Positions 8,218-15,732 of a stretch of DNA of 33,428 nucleotides are shown piece by piece. Position 1 is the first letter of the stretch. The number at the start of each line of letters is the position of its first letter. The translations under genes were made by a program, and so were the position numbers. The DNA is from Nitrosomonas ureae (GTDB taxonomy: Bacteria > Pseudomonadota > Gammaproteobacteria > Burkholderiales > Nitrosomonadaceae): the NCBI GenBank assembly GCA_945872825.1, contig CAMCBD010000025.1, positions 1 to 33,428 on the forward strand, given 5' to 3'. The notes under the pieces were generated by a model. It saw only the letters and a list, made by a program, of their open reading frames with translations, had not been told where the DNA came from and did not search any database.

Positions 8218-8415
8218 ATGACTATTAAAAAGGTAAAGACAACTGATGGTGGGGTAGTGCGAGTGAAAACAATCAAAATGCCTGACGTAAAATCAATCAA
8301 GACAGATGATGGCGGAATCGGCTTAGTGAAGATTGAAAAATCAGGTGGTATAGGAATTCGGAAGGTGCTCACAACAGACGGCGGTGTCGCGTTTATCAGA
8401 ACGGAGAATCAATAG
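8218..8415 (+). CDS. Small repeat peptide with TDGG/DDGG motifs, candidate modified-peptide precursor
   Basis: This 65-residue protein is preceded by a strong AAGGGG site about six bases from the ATG. It is built of three 16-residue repeats: IKKVKTTDGGVVRVKT (3-18), VKSIKTDDGGIGLVKI (24-39) and IRKVLTTDGGVAFIRT (47-62). A half repeat, KSGGIGIRKV, overlaps the last. Each has basic and beta-branched residues around an invariant D-G-G (Asp10, Asp31, Asp54). There is no cysteine, signal peptide or membrane segment. Its place ahead of an oxygenase and a nucleotidyltransferase suggests it is their substrate, modified at the repeated Thr/Asp. That is inference; a small beta-hairpin structural protein is the alternative. 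Confidence 0.7.
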   Translation: MTIKKVKTTDGGVVRVKTIKMPDVKSIKTDDGGIGLVKIEKSGGIGIRKVLTTDGGVAFIRTENQ

Positions 8416-8509
8416 GTTTTTTATTTAAAATTAATGTGAAGTACTTACCCTAACTATTATTAAAATAGTGACCAACTTATAGTTGATCACTGTTGCTTTT
8501 GAGGCTCCA

Positions 8510-9451
8510 TTGACGTTCGCCGATATCTTTTCGCCCTATTCTTTAGCATCTTTCATTCAAGAGTGCTATGGAAAAAAATACTTGTGGATAGATGGTTATT
8601 CCAATTCCAATATACTGTCTTCGCTTTTGAGTTTTTCAGATATTCAAACAATGCTGGACAGAAATTATCTTAGCTTTCCAAGTATACAGCTTTCAAAAAA
8701 CGGTGAGTACGTTGAGGTCAACAAGTACGCTCATGAAGTTGAGTATGGAAAATTCTGCTTGAACGGTGTTGTTAATGGAAATGCTGTAATCGATGAATTT
8801 AATTCTGGGTCAACAATTGTTATCAACGCTATAAATAGACATGTTGAGTCGATTCAAGGCATTTGTGATATTTTTGAAGAAGCATTGAAATGCGTCGTTT
8901 ACGCTAATGCATATATTTCTCCGCCCAATTCAACTGGTTTTGCCCCGCACTTCGATAAGCATGATGTCGTTGTTATGCAGGTCGTAGGTGAAAAAGACTG
9001 GCTCATACAGTCCTCGAAGCCTGCATCTGTTTCACCTGTGATTGATAAAGATGTCAATGCTGACTGCATGGATTCTGCAATAAAGCAGAATTTAAAGGCT
9101 GGTAATATCCTTTATCTCCCTCGTGGAATTATTCATAGTGCGAGCACTGCTCAACAGGAGTCAATTCATATTTCCTTTGGTGTTCATCGTAGAAGCTGGT
9201 TCCAACCTCTTGACACAGCGCTGACGGCTTGTTCGAATGAGTCGGATTTTAGGGAACAAATTCCGCTATATCACAATAATTTCAGCAGCAAAAATTCAGT
9301 GGGGCAGCTTAAAGAATTACAGAGATTAGCCTCGAAATTGATTGATCAAGCATTGCTTGAAGCGTCGATTTGCCTCGGCAATGTACCAAAGGGTGGCGTC
9401 AAACCATTTAGTAGAGTGACAAAAAAATTCAATCTTGGCTCTGATAAATGA
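8510..9451 (+). CDS. JmjC/Cupin-4-type Fe(II)/2-oxoglutarate oxygenase
   Basis: This is a cupin oxygenase of the ribosomal-oxygenase/JmjC kind, which usually hydroxylates residues of proteins. The N-terminus (FSPYSLASFIQECYGKKYLW) is typical of the family. The metal site is intact: GFAPHFDKHD gives His147 and Asp149 (counted from 8510), and GNILYLPRGIIHSA gives His209. SIHISFGVHRRSW follows on the core sheet. The C-terminal helices (LKELQRLASKLIDQALLEA) resemble the dimer/winged-helix part of such enzymes. I chose TTG at 8510 because GAGG lies five bases upstream; an in-frame TTG at 8483 lacks any site. The stop overlaps the next ATG (ATGA). Given the neighbour, its substrate may be the repeat peptide. 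Confidence 0.8.
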   Translation: MTFADIFSPYSLASFIQECYGKKYLWIDGYSNSNILSSLLSFSDIQTMLDRNYLSFPSIQLSKNGEYVEVNKYAHEVEYGKFCLNGVVNGNAVIDEFNSGSTIVINAINRHVESIQGICDIFEEALKCVVYANAYISPPNSTGFAPHFDKHDVVVMQVVGEKDWLIQSSKPASVSPVIDKDVNADCMDSAIKQNLKAGNILYLPRGIIHSASTAQQESIHISFGVHRRSWFQPLDTALTACSNESDFREQIPLYHNNFSSKNSVGQLKELQRLASKLIDQALLEASICLGNVPKGGVKPFSRVTKKFNLGSDK

Positions 9452-10386
9452 ATGCTTTTAAGGGTGTGGAAAGCACAAGCGGAGAGCAGCGTTTAAGAAA
9501 AATTGGATCTCCAATTTTTGTTGGTCATGATGGTGTGTTCTTAAATTCCTGCTCAATGAGCAATATAATTCCACCCTGGTCTGATTTGATTTCAGCATTG
9601 CGTATTTTTTATATACAGAAATTTGGTGCGCGATTGCATAGCGTATACGTCAGGGGGTCAATTGCCGCAGGAGTAGGAGTGCCTTATGTATCCGATGTTG
9701 ATACATTTTGCCTGGTCAGAAGCGAGGTTTTCACTCGAGACCAAGAAGATCTAGACTTGGCCGATATCTCTTTTCAAAAACAATTTCCGGTTGCATCCTC
9801 CGTGGAAGTTGTTGCATATAATATAGACGAATTCCTCGAAAACTCAGAATTCGAAGGGCTTAGATTTTTGACTAAGTTGACTGCATTTTGCGTTGACGGA
9901 AACGATGTTTCTGACCTGGTACGACCATATACTGGAAGCGATGTCCCTTTGATATGTTTGCCGAAGTTAAAGTCAGCGCTTGAGCAATCAAAGTTAATTT
10001 TGGAAGAGAATATATGCGAAAATAGTCGCATAGACGTTTGCCGGTGGATCGCAAAAATGATAATTCGCGCAGCTTACGAAGCTGCGCGCACTGATCTTTC
10101 GGAGTATTCTCGTGATCTATATTACTGTGCATCAGTGTTTTCCAGTAAGCACCCTAAGTTCAACTCAAGCATAAACAAAGCATTGCTGCTCGCAGTCTAC
10201 CCGAGCAGCGATTCCCGAACGATTCGGAAGTTGATATGTGGCATCGCGGCGTCAAAGTCTTGGAAATTTGGCAGAGTAAATCTACATAGAAGTCTGTTCG
10301 CAAATAGCTCAGCGTTTGCTGCTAAGTCATGGTTAATACCAAATGGCCCTAAAACATTCGTTAAAATCGTTCGCTACGCTCACTGA
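9448..10386 (+). CDS. Pol-beta-superfamily nucleotidyltransferase
   Basis: This 312-residue protein has the minimal nucleotidyltransferase core. SVYVRGSIAAGVGVPYVSDVD supplies the GS pair (70-71) and metal-binding Asp83 and Asp85. SSVEVVAYN supplies a third acid (Glu120). The C-terminal half is helical, with WIAKMIIRAAYEAARTD and YSRDLYYCASVF, like the helical domain behind many aminoglycoside- or protein-modifying nucleotidyltransferases. The ATG overlaps the oxygenase stop by four bases, so the two enzymes are probably made together. It could transfer AMP or another nucleotide to the repeat peptide, to a hydroxyl made by the oxygenase, or to a small molecule; the sequence does not say which. 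The gene is AT-richer than the flanking core genes. Confidence 0.8.
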   Translation: MNAFKGVESTSGEQRLRKIGSPIFVGHDGVFLNSCSMSNIIPPWSDLISALRIFYIQKFGARLHSVYVRGSIAAGVGVPYVSDVDTFCLVRSEVFTRDQEDLDLADISFQKQFPVASSVEVVAYNIDEFLENSEFEGLRFLTKLTAFCVDGNDVSDLVRPYTGSDVPLICLPKLKSALEQSKLILEENICENSRIDVCRWIAKMIIRAAYEAARTDLSEYSRDLYYCASVFSSKHPKFNSSINKALLLAVYPSSDSRTIRKLICGIAASKSWKFGRVNLHRSLFANSSAFAAKSWLIPNGPKTFVKIVRYAH

Positions 10387-10817
10387 GACGCTGCGCGCCT
10401 CAAGCGGCGCTTGTGCCCTTTAACCCACAACGCTGAGCCTGTAGAAAATAGCATTTACCTCGATCCTTGTGCCTTGTGTGAATGTCCGCTCTTCCTTCCT
10501 GTTCTACTCTGGCAATGACCGCTAAGTCCGACTTGCGGTCGTTGCTTACGACTCCAGTCACCGACTCCTTCGGCCGAATTTCAAACGGATAAGAAAGGTT
10601 TTTTGTCCGGTCGCAGATCAAACAAATCGGACTATGTGAGTAGTACAGAGTTTTCACCAAGAAGGACATTCTGCATGCGAAGTTGGTGAGTTGTGTGGGG
10701 GCAAAATGGTGTTAGGTCCAGAATGCAGAATATCTTATCGTAATAAAAACCAATGTCAGGTATCAAAAAACGAGTCACCCAACACATAAATCCCCACACA
10801 ATCATGCACTCAACCCA
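10387..10817. other. Gene-poor 3' flank of the peptide operon
   Basis: This 431-bp stretch contains no convincing gene. An 89-codon minus-strand ORF (10400-10669) has no recognisable motif. The first 55 bases are GC-rich and repetitive (CGCTGCGCGCCTCAAGCGGC), followed by TTTAACCC, which loosely recalls an integron attC site. ATTCTGCAT (10669-10677) and its complement (10724-10732) form a wide inverted repeat. Confidence 0.4.
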
Positions 10818-11125
10818 TTACTCAACCACAACCGTCTGCACCTGCACTGGATAAATCCCTTTCTCAACCGCTTGTCGACCATCAAATGTGATATAGCTTT
10901 GTCGCCTGTAATGCGGTAGTGGGCGTATCAGTGCTTCGAGTGATGCGGCATCTTTTGCGGACACGATGGCCAGTGATGCACCGTCGGCGCGCGCCAGTGT
11001 CCAGGCCTGCGCGGTGCTTTTTTTGTTGATTTCATCCGGTCTGGCTGGCAGTTGTTTGGCGGCAAGCCAGGCGTTGATTTCAGGTTGCAGGCCAAATGAC
11101 CAGTGTGGACACTGTAGAGAGTTGC
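10818..11125 (-). pseudogene. C-terminal fragment, possibly of an M1-family peptidase
   Basis: About 102 residues remain: a short stretch with PARPDEINKKSTAQAWTLAR, then GASLAIVSAKDAASLEALIR, PLPHYRRQSYITFDGRQAVEKG and a terminal QTVVVE. The PHYxRxSYxxFDG pattern before the stop recalls the end of some proteobacterial M1 aminopeptidases, recalled from family knowledge and not verified. The 5' part is missing: the frame is cut at 11125/11126, where the 524-bp repeat begins. It must have arrived with the foreign segment. Confidence 0.5.
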
Positions 11126-11307
11126 TGTATACCGCGACTGGCAAGGGTTGGGGCGCAAAAGACGGTGTTGCCGTTGAGAAGAACAACCAATTGATTGCCA
11201 ATCTGGAATGCCAAGATATTCCGGTTTCAAAGTTAAGCGAAGAATTTTTTACGCGCACTGGTTTATTGGCTGATCAGAATGAATTCCAGATTCCTGGGAT
11301 TGACTGA
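11126..11307 (+). pseudogene. 3' fragment of the secreted-protein gene (right copy)
   Basis: This carries the last 59 residues of the secreted protein encoded at 5668-6204, from YTATGKGWGAKDG to FQIPGID, with six substitutions relative to the full copy. It has no start codon, signal peptide or ribosome binding site of its own, so it is not expected to be expressed as a useful protein. Confidence 0.85.
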
Positions 11308-11649
11308 TCTCAATACGGTTAACGTACCGGATTAATAAAAAACTCACGCATCAGAAAATCTTCCAGTCCAGCTGAATCTTTCTCGCGTGCGGATAATACG
11401 ACGATACGGTGCAAACGGTGCGATTCCCAGTTGAAATCCTCTTTGTAATGTTCACGAATTAATTGGATCATCCGGCGGACCATGGCGAGTTCAACATTGC
11501 CATCCGGTCCAGCTTCGACTTGGATCGTTTGCAGCCGGGGATTGCTTTGACCTGTTGTCCAGGCACGGAATGAGAATTCAGCTGTACGTGGACCTATTCT
11601 AAGAATTTGAAATATGCCACTGGTGCCGGGGTTTTGGAGATTGCGTCTG
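11126..11649. repeat. 524-bp direct repeat, right copy
   Basis: This is the partner of 6023-6546, with equal length and no gaps. To the right the complete tonB-like gene continues; to the left an unrelated peptidase fragment is joined directly. About 16 of the mismatches fall in the secreted-protein part (182 bp) and the rest in the remaining 342 bp. Confidence 0.93.
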
Positions 11650-12194
11650 ACATTGGCCATGCGGATTTCGTCGGCAGTGGGTTGCGGCGTGGCAGTGTTC
11701 GCAGCCATATCATCATTATCAAAAAGACCTTCCGCGCGGCGACGCGCTTTGGCTTGATTAATATAATCGGACAAATCCGTAGCCGCATCGGGGGCAGGCT
11801 TTGGCGGCGTTCTAGTGATTGCCTTGTCTTTGGTAGGCTGGGTGGGCGTGGGCTTACTGGGTTTTTCAACCGCTTTGGGCTTGGGCTGTGATCGCGATGG
11901 CGGACTTGGAGCCGGAAGCGGCGGCAATTTTGGTGCCGGTTTCGCTTCCTCGACAGCTTTAGGTTTCTCTTGTGGTGGCGTTGGAGTAGATTGCGAAGAA
12001 GCAGGCAGCGAGTTCTTGGCATCCTCTGTTTCGTTTAAATCGATAAAGCTCGCAGCAATAGGGATCGGCGTTTCGCCTTCTATCTCAGGAATTGACAAGA
12101 AAAAACCCAATCCCCAAATAATCAACAGCCAGACGAGCGCAGCCAGTGGCAATGGCCACCACAGGCGAATTTCTCTCGATCTGGAACTTACCAT
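11319..12194 (-). CDS. TonB/TolA-like periplasm-spanning energy-coupling protein
   Basis: A short cytoplasmic tail (SSRSREIRLWW) is followed by one membrane anchor (PLPLAALVWLLIIWGLGFFL). Residues about 60-140 are a Pro/Lys/Ala-rich arm able to cross the periplasm, then a helical linker (YINQAKARRRAEGLFD). The C-terminal domain (GTSGIFQILRIGPRTAEFSF... LEDFLMREFF) does not show the usual TonB_C signature, so the outer-membrane partner is unclear. It is the last gene of a set with an ExbD-like and an ExbB-like protein, so it very likely receives their proton-driven force. The start is supported by AGAAAAGA just upstream. Its 3' third is duplicated at 6216-6546. Confidence 0.8.
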   Translation of the reverse strand: MVSSRSREIRLWWPLPLAALVWLLIIWGLGFFLSIPEIEGETPIPIAASFIDLNETEDAKNSLPASSQSTPTPPQEKPKAVEEAKPAPKLPPLPAPSPPSRSQPKPKAVEKPSKPTPTQPTKDKAITRTPPKPAPDAATDLSDYINQAKARRRAEGLFDNDDMAANTATPQPTADEIRMANVRRNLQNPGTSGIFQILRIGPRTAEFSFRAWTTGQSNPRLQTIQVEAGPDGNVELAMVRRMIQLIREHYKEDFNWESHRLHRIVVLSAREKDSAGLEDFLMREFFINPVR

Positions 12195-12205
12195 TCTTTT
12201 CTGTG

Positions 12206-12607
12206 CTATTTATGTTTGACCGCAATCAGAAAATGCTGGGCACCGGCAGATCGAGCGCGTAGCATAGCCTGCACAACAACGCCTTGAGGCGCCTCACTAT
12301 CCGCGGACACAATCAACTTCTGTTTTGAGTCTGCGAGTAACGGTTTGAGTGTTGTGGCCAGCGTTTCTAGCGTAACCGCCGTCTGATTGATAAAAATTTT
12401 ACTGTCTTTGGTTAGTGTCAGTGTCACCGGCTTTTCCGCGCTAAGCTTCTCAGCTTGACCTTCGGGCAAATCAACCTGCAATGAATCCAGTTTCTGCATC
12501 GATAAAGAAGCCAGCATGAATGTCGCCAGCAAGAAAAACATCACATCGATCATCGGAATGATTTCTATTTTACCTTTAGGAATTGTGCGGGATTTACGGA
12601 GCTTCAT
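12206..12607 (-). CDS. ExbD/TolR-family proton-channel subunit
   Basis: The 133-residue protein has a basic cytoplasmic start (KLRKSRTIPKGKIEI), one membrane segment with the key proton-carrying Asp in IPMIDVMFFLLATFML, and a periplasmic domain (LPEGQAEKLSAEKPVTLTLT ... QGVVVQAMLRARSAG) typical of ExbD. It overlaps the ExbB-like gene by 14 bases and lies 11 bases upstream of the tonB-like gene, so the three are one operon. It could be called exbD or tolR; the TonB-like partner without nearby tolB/pal favours exbD. Confidence 0.9.
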   Translation of the reverse strand: MKLRKSRTIPKGKIEIIPMIDVMFFLLATFMLASLSMQKLDSLQVDLPEGQAEKLSAEKPVTLTLTKDSKIFINQTAVTLETLATTLKPLLADSKQKLIVSADSEAPQGVVVQAMLRARSAGAQHFLIAVKHK

Positions 12608-13241
12608 GGTTATTATCCTGTTGATCCAGGCGAATGTTATCGATTAGTCGCGTACCCAGGCGTTCCATTTCATCCAATGTCAGCGATTGCAAGCGGGAAA
12701 AATAATTGAATCCAAATAAGGCCACCAGCGCAATCGCCAGGCCCACCACGGTTGCAATCAGCGCCTCTGCAACACCGCCTGTGACCGCCGCGGGGTTAAC
12801 AATGCCTTCGCTGCCAATCACCTGGAAAGCGCGCATCATACCGACCACGGTTCCCACCAATCCAAGCAGCGGTGCGGCGGTTACGATGGTTTCCAAAGCC
12901 CAGAGCCGACGTGACAAAGATTCTTCAATGATTTGCGCTTCATCGGCAGCGCGCGATTCCGTCCACCATGCCGGTTTATGCCGGTTGGAAATCACCACTT
13001 CAAAGAAACGTTTGTAATAATGACGCTTATCCAATCCGGAAAGGATTTTTTCCAGATCGTTCCATTTGAAGCCATATGTTTCGACAAGGTTTAGCAAATC
13101 GCTGGAAAGGCGTGCGTAGCGCCAATAAACAAATGCTTTTTCAAGCATAATTGCCAAAGCAATAACCGCCAGTAAAGACAGCGGAATGATAATAATTCCA
13201 CCAAGCTTTAACATGACCCAGGCTTGATTTAGTTCTTCCAT
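12594..13241 (-). CDS. ExbB/TolQ/MotA-family proton-channel protein
   Basis: This 215-residue integral membrane protein has three hydrophobic segments: LGGIIIIPLSLLAVIALAIML near the N-terminus, then ETIVTAAPLLGLVGTVVGMM and GGVAEALIATVVGLAIALVA. The last two carry the conserved LLGLVGTVVGMM and EAL/AT patterns of the ExbB pore. It forms the proton channel with the ExbD-like subunit to energise the TonB-like protein. The ATG at 13241 is preferred over the ATG at 13268 because GGAG lies six bases before it. Confidence 0.92.
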   Translation of the reverse strand: MEELNQAWVMLKLGGIIIIPLSLLAVIALAIMLEKAFVYWRYARLSSDLLNLVETYGFKWNDLEKILSGLDKRHYYKRFFEVVISNRHKPAWWTESRAADEAQIIEESLSRRLWALETIVTAAPLLGLVGTVVGMMRAFQVIGSEGIVNPAAVTGGVAEALIATVVGLAIALVALFGFNYFSRLQSLTLDEMERLGTRLIDNIRLDQQDNNHEAP

Positions 13242-13573
13242 ATTTAACTCCAGATTAAGGCTATTCATAAAGCTGTAGATTGCCAGTACTTATTGAACCC
13301 AAAAATATACTTTCATTCCAGCTATCATTACATTCGTAACAAGTACGTCATCGTGTCATTCCATTGAGAAACTGCGACACAGAACCTAACATCCCCAGCC
13401 GGATGGATGCTAAGAATAGTTGAAAACACCTGCAGTTGGAACACTTTAATGGCAAAATGATTTACTTTTGTAGCTTTGTTGCAGAAAGGTACGAAGCCGA
13501 TACGGATTATCCATTGCTTGGAAATTCTGAGGAAAGAAAAACAGACTGGACAAGCCAATTATAGCGATTAATT
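13242..13573. other. Intergenic region between divergent genes
   Basis: This 330-bp region must hold promoters for the ExbB operon (minus) and the adhesin-E-like gene (plus). I see no strong sigma-70 pair, repeat or RNA gene. A 76-codon minus-strand ORF (13328-13558) has no recognisable features. Confidence 0.35.
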
Positions 13574-13957
13574 ATGAAAAAATGTTTAACGGTATTAGTT
13601 CTGCTGATGATTGTTACAGCTGTGCAAGCCAAGTGGATTAAAGCGGACGCTGCTGCCAAACCAGGCGAGGCACATTACTTTGACCCGGAGACCCTGCAAA
13701 AGAACGGGCAGTTCCGAAAAATCTGGGTGTTGTCCAGCTACAATGAAACGCAAAAAGGCGGACACCATGCGGTTAAAACATTGTATGAATTTGACTGCAC
13801 CTATCACAAAGCCCGTTCAATCACGATGCTGTTGTATCCGGATAAAGAAGCCGCAGGCATGGTAATTGGCGCGCATCATGAAGATTCTCTGGATTGGTTT
13901 GGTTTTTCGGCCAACTCGATTTTCCGGCATATTGCGGAGACGGTTTGTATTGATTGA
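13574..13957 (+). CDS. Secreted adhesin-E-like small protein
   Basis: A signal peptide is clear (KKCLTVLVLLMIVTAVQA). The mature part follows the surface-adhesin-E pattern: KWIKADAAAKPGEAHYFDPETL, KNGQFRKIWVLSSYNE, a central LYEFDC and a closing Cys after HIAETV. Two cysteines in the mature chain probably form a disulfide. Members are small periplasmic or surface proteins, in some pathogens binding host proteins; here the role is unknown. It stands alone, with no clear ribosome binding site before the ATG. Confidence 0.75.
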   Translation: MKKCLTVLVLLMIVTAVQAKWIKADAAAKPGEAHYFDPETLQKNGQFRKIWVLSSYNETQKGGHHAVKTLYEFDCTYHKARSITMLLYPDKEAAGMVIGAHHEDSLDWFGFSANSIFRHIAETVCID

Positions 13958-13995
13958 GTGCAATGAAAACTCGATCGTGTATAAGTTAAGCATCC

Positions 13996-14932
13996 TTGAG
14001 AATTATAGTGCCTGAAAGAATAGAGAAAAATGACTTTGCTGAACTTAAGCGACAGCTTGAATCATTTCGATGCAAGCATTCTGATGCAATTACACCTGAG
14101 AGGCTTTTCCATTATACCGATGCAAGAGGAATTCTAGGTATATTAGGCTCTCAAAAGTTATGGGCCACACACGCGCTCTATCTTAATGACACAGCAGAAA
14201 TCCGCCATACACAGGAACTTGTTGAAGAAAGAAAGCTACTTTAGCTCAATAGAACAAGCAAGGCCAGATGATAAAGCGAAATCAGACTTCAATAATCCAT
14301 TATGGATATATCGTGATTTTTTACACCGCATAAGCTATAAAACCGCAAGGGCTAAAATAAATCCTGATTTCTTTGTGACCTGCTTTTGTACAAAAGATGA
14401 TCTTCTTGGTCAATGGAGAGGGTATGGAAACGGAGGTTTTGGGTATGCAGTTGGTTTTGACACCGAGCGGCTAAATTATCCATGTAACGGTTTCGAACTG
14501 CGTAAGGTAATTTATTCTAAAGAGAAACAAAAACAAATTATTAATGAGATCCTAGAAACTGTAATGATCTCTCTCAAGAAAATGACTAATACTATGAACA
14601 TTGATAGCGCAGAATCAATCATTGAAACTCATGCACACATTTTTGAAGAAGAAGTAGCAAAATATTCTGCGTTCTTCAAACATTCAACTTTTAGTGACGA
14701 AGACGAATGGAGACTCATATACCTTCCAGCAGAGGAAACGATTAAATATAGGGCTGGCCATCTTGGCATTATTCCTTATATTGAAATTGACCTACCTGAT
14801 GGCAAGAGCAATGTAGTTTCAATTAGGATTGGTCCAACAGTACAGCCTGAGTTGGCAAGAAAAGCATTGGATATGCTTGCGACTGGATATCAGCATATTG
14901 AGATTTTAAGTTCTGTTATTCCACTTAGATAG
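13996..14932 (+). pseudogene. DUF2971-family protein, interrupted by a frameshift
   Basis: The first frame (TTG at 13996 or GTG at 14008) gives LFHYTDARGILGILGSQKLW and ALYLNDTAEIRHTQELVEE, the N-terminal signature of DUF2971. It stops at 14242-14244. The next frame (from 14186) continues with SYFSSIEQARPDD, FFVTCFCTKDDLLGQWRGYG and GFGYAVGFDTERL, the rest of the family. The switch falls in the A-rich run GAAGAAAGAAAGC near 14225-14236, consistent with one extra base. Joined, the protein would be about 311 residues. DUF2971 proteins are often in defence or mobile settings, but their function is not established. A sequencing error or slippage-regulated expression is also possible. Confidence 0.8.
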
Positions 14933-15057
14933 TAATTGAATATAACTCGTATTTTGAGGTTTACTGGGCGATTGCTTGATTGTATTAGCCTAACCTGATA
15001 TTTCTCTGATTCGAAACCCCTTAATAGGAATAATGACCATTTCAAATCTTGCAAGAA

Positions 15058-15594
15058 TCAATCGGCCTTTAACGCCACCCAACTCACTTCACATTCCCCC
15101 GATTCCGTTGCCACATAGGCCGATTCCTCAGTAATCGTGACGGAAATATCCATCGTTCGTTGCACCAGTTTTGCCAACGCCTGAATGTTTGGCCATTGAA
15201 ACTGGAAAATGGCTGCGGTCAGCTCATTGAATTTTGCTTTTTCTTGCATCCACCAGACATTCGATTTGGAGTTAAAACTATAGACCTTAACGTCTTGTGC
15301 GATCCGGGTGGCTTTCTTGATTCGGTCCGGGGCAGGTTCTCCGACATCGATCCATAATGCAATCCGGCCATCCGGGGTATGTGCCCATAGGTCGGGTTCT
15401 TCTACGGTACTCAATCCTTTGGTGAGCGCTAGGGATTCTTGTGCATTGATACAAAACACCAGCATGCGCACCATCATGCGCTCGAGCGTTTCGGAGGGGT
15501 GCTGGGCAATCGTCAGGTTGAGCGTATCGTAATAATTACGATTGAGGTCGGTTAGCGCAATTTTGAATTTGTAGATAGTGGGTTTGAGTGCCAC
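15058..15594 (-). CDS. yaeQ: YaeQ-family protein
   Basis: This 178-residue cytoplasmic protein matches YaeQ: MALKPTIYKFKIALTDLNR, YYDTLNLTIAQHPSETLERM, then VEEPDLWAHTPDGRIALWID, GEPAPDRIKKA and a C-terminal WWMQEKAKF. The family has a PD-(D/E)XK nuclease-like fold with unclear function; the EPDLW and WIDVGEP stretches carry the candidate acidic residues. Length is normal. It has no operon partner; a long palindromic repeat lies upstream. Confidence 0.92.
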   Translation of the reverse strand: MALKPTIYKFKIALTDLNRNYYDTLNLTIAQHPSETLERMMVRMLVFCINAQESLALTKGLSTVEEPDLWAHTPDGRIALWIDVGEPAPDRIKKATRIAQDVKVYSFNSKSNVWWMQEKAKFNELTAAIFQFQWPNIQALAKLVQRTMDISVTITEESAYVATESGECEVSWVALKAD

Positions 15595-15635
15595 AGACGT
15601 ACCTATATCGTAAGGAGCTATTGAATAAACCCGTT

Positions 15636-15719
15636 TGTCATTCCGAGCACAGCGAGGAATCTTTGGCGATCAGCGCTATAGATTTTTCGCTTCGCTCGAA
15701 ATGACAGTTATTCCGAGGT
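15636..15719. repeat. REP-like palindromic element, copy 2
   Basis: TGTCATTCCGAGC... (15636-15662) pairs with 15680-15706 over 27 bases with about five mismatches and a 17-base loop. The TGTCATTCCGAGCacAGCGAGGAATCT type of repeat is widespread in intergenic regions of proteobacteria. Its right arm plus flank (15696-15719) matches the element at 1579-1602 at 23 of 24 positions. Confidence 0.75.
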
Positions 15720-15732
15720 TGCTTGAGATGGT

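Noticed and set aside
8453..8469. ACTATT/AATAGT mini-hairpin between the repeat peptide and the oxygenase
   Set aside because: A six-base AT-only stem is too weak to claim an attenuator or terminator.
8218..10386. Reading the nucleotidyltransferase operon as an MNT-HEPN toxin-antitoxin system
   Set aside because: No HEPN protein or RX4-6H motif is present, and the nucleotidyltransferase at 312 residues is much larger than an MNT antitoxin.
10400..10669. 89-codon minus-strand ORF after the nucleotidyltransferase
   Set aside because: No ribosome binding site, no domain pattern and low-complexity flanks; more likely chance.
13328..13558. 76-codon minus-strand ORF upstream of the adhesin-E-like gene
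   Set aside because: No recognisable motif and no ribosome binding site; probably promoter DNA that happens to be open.
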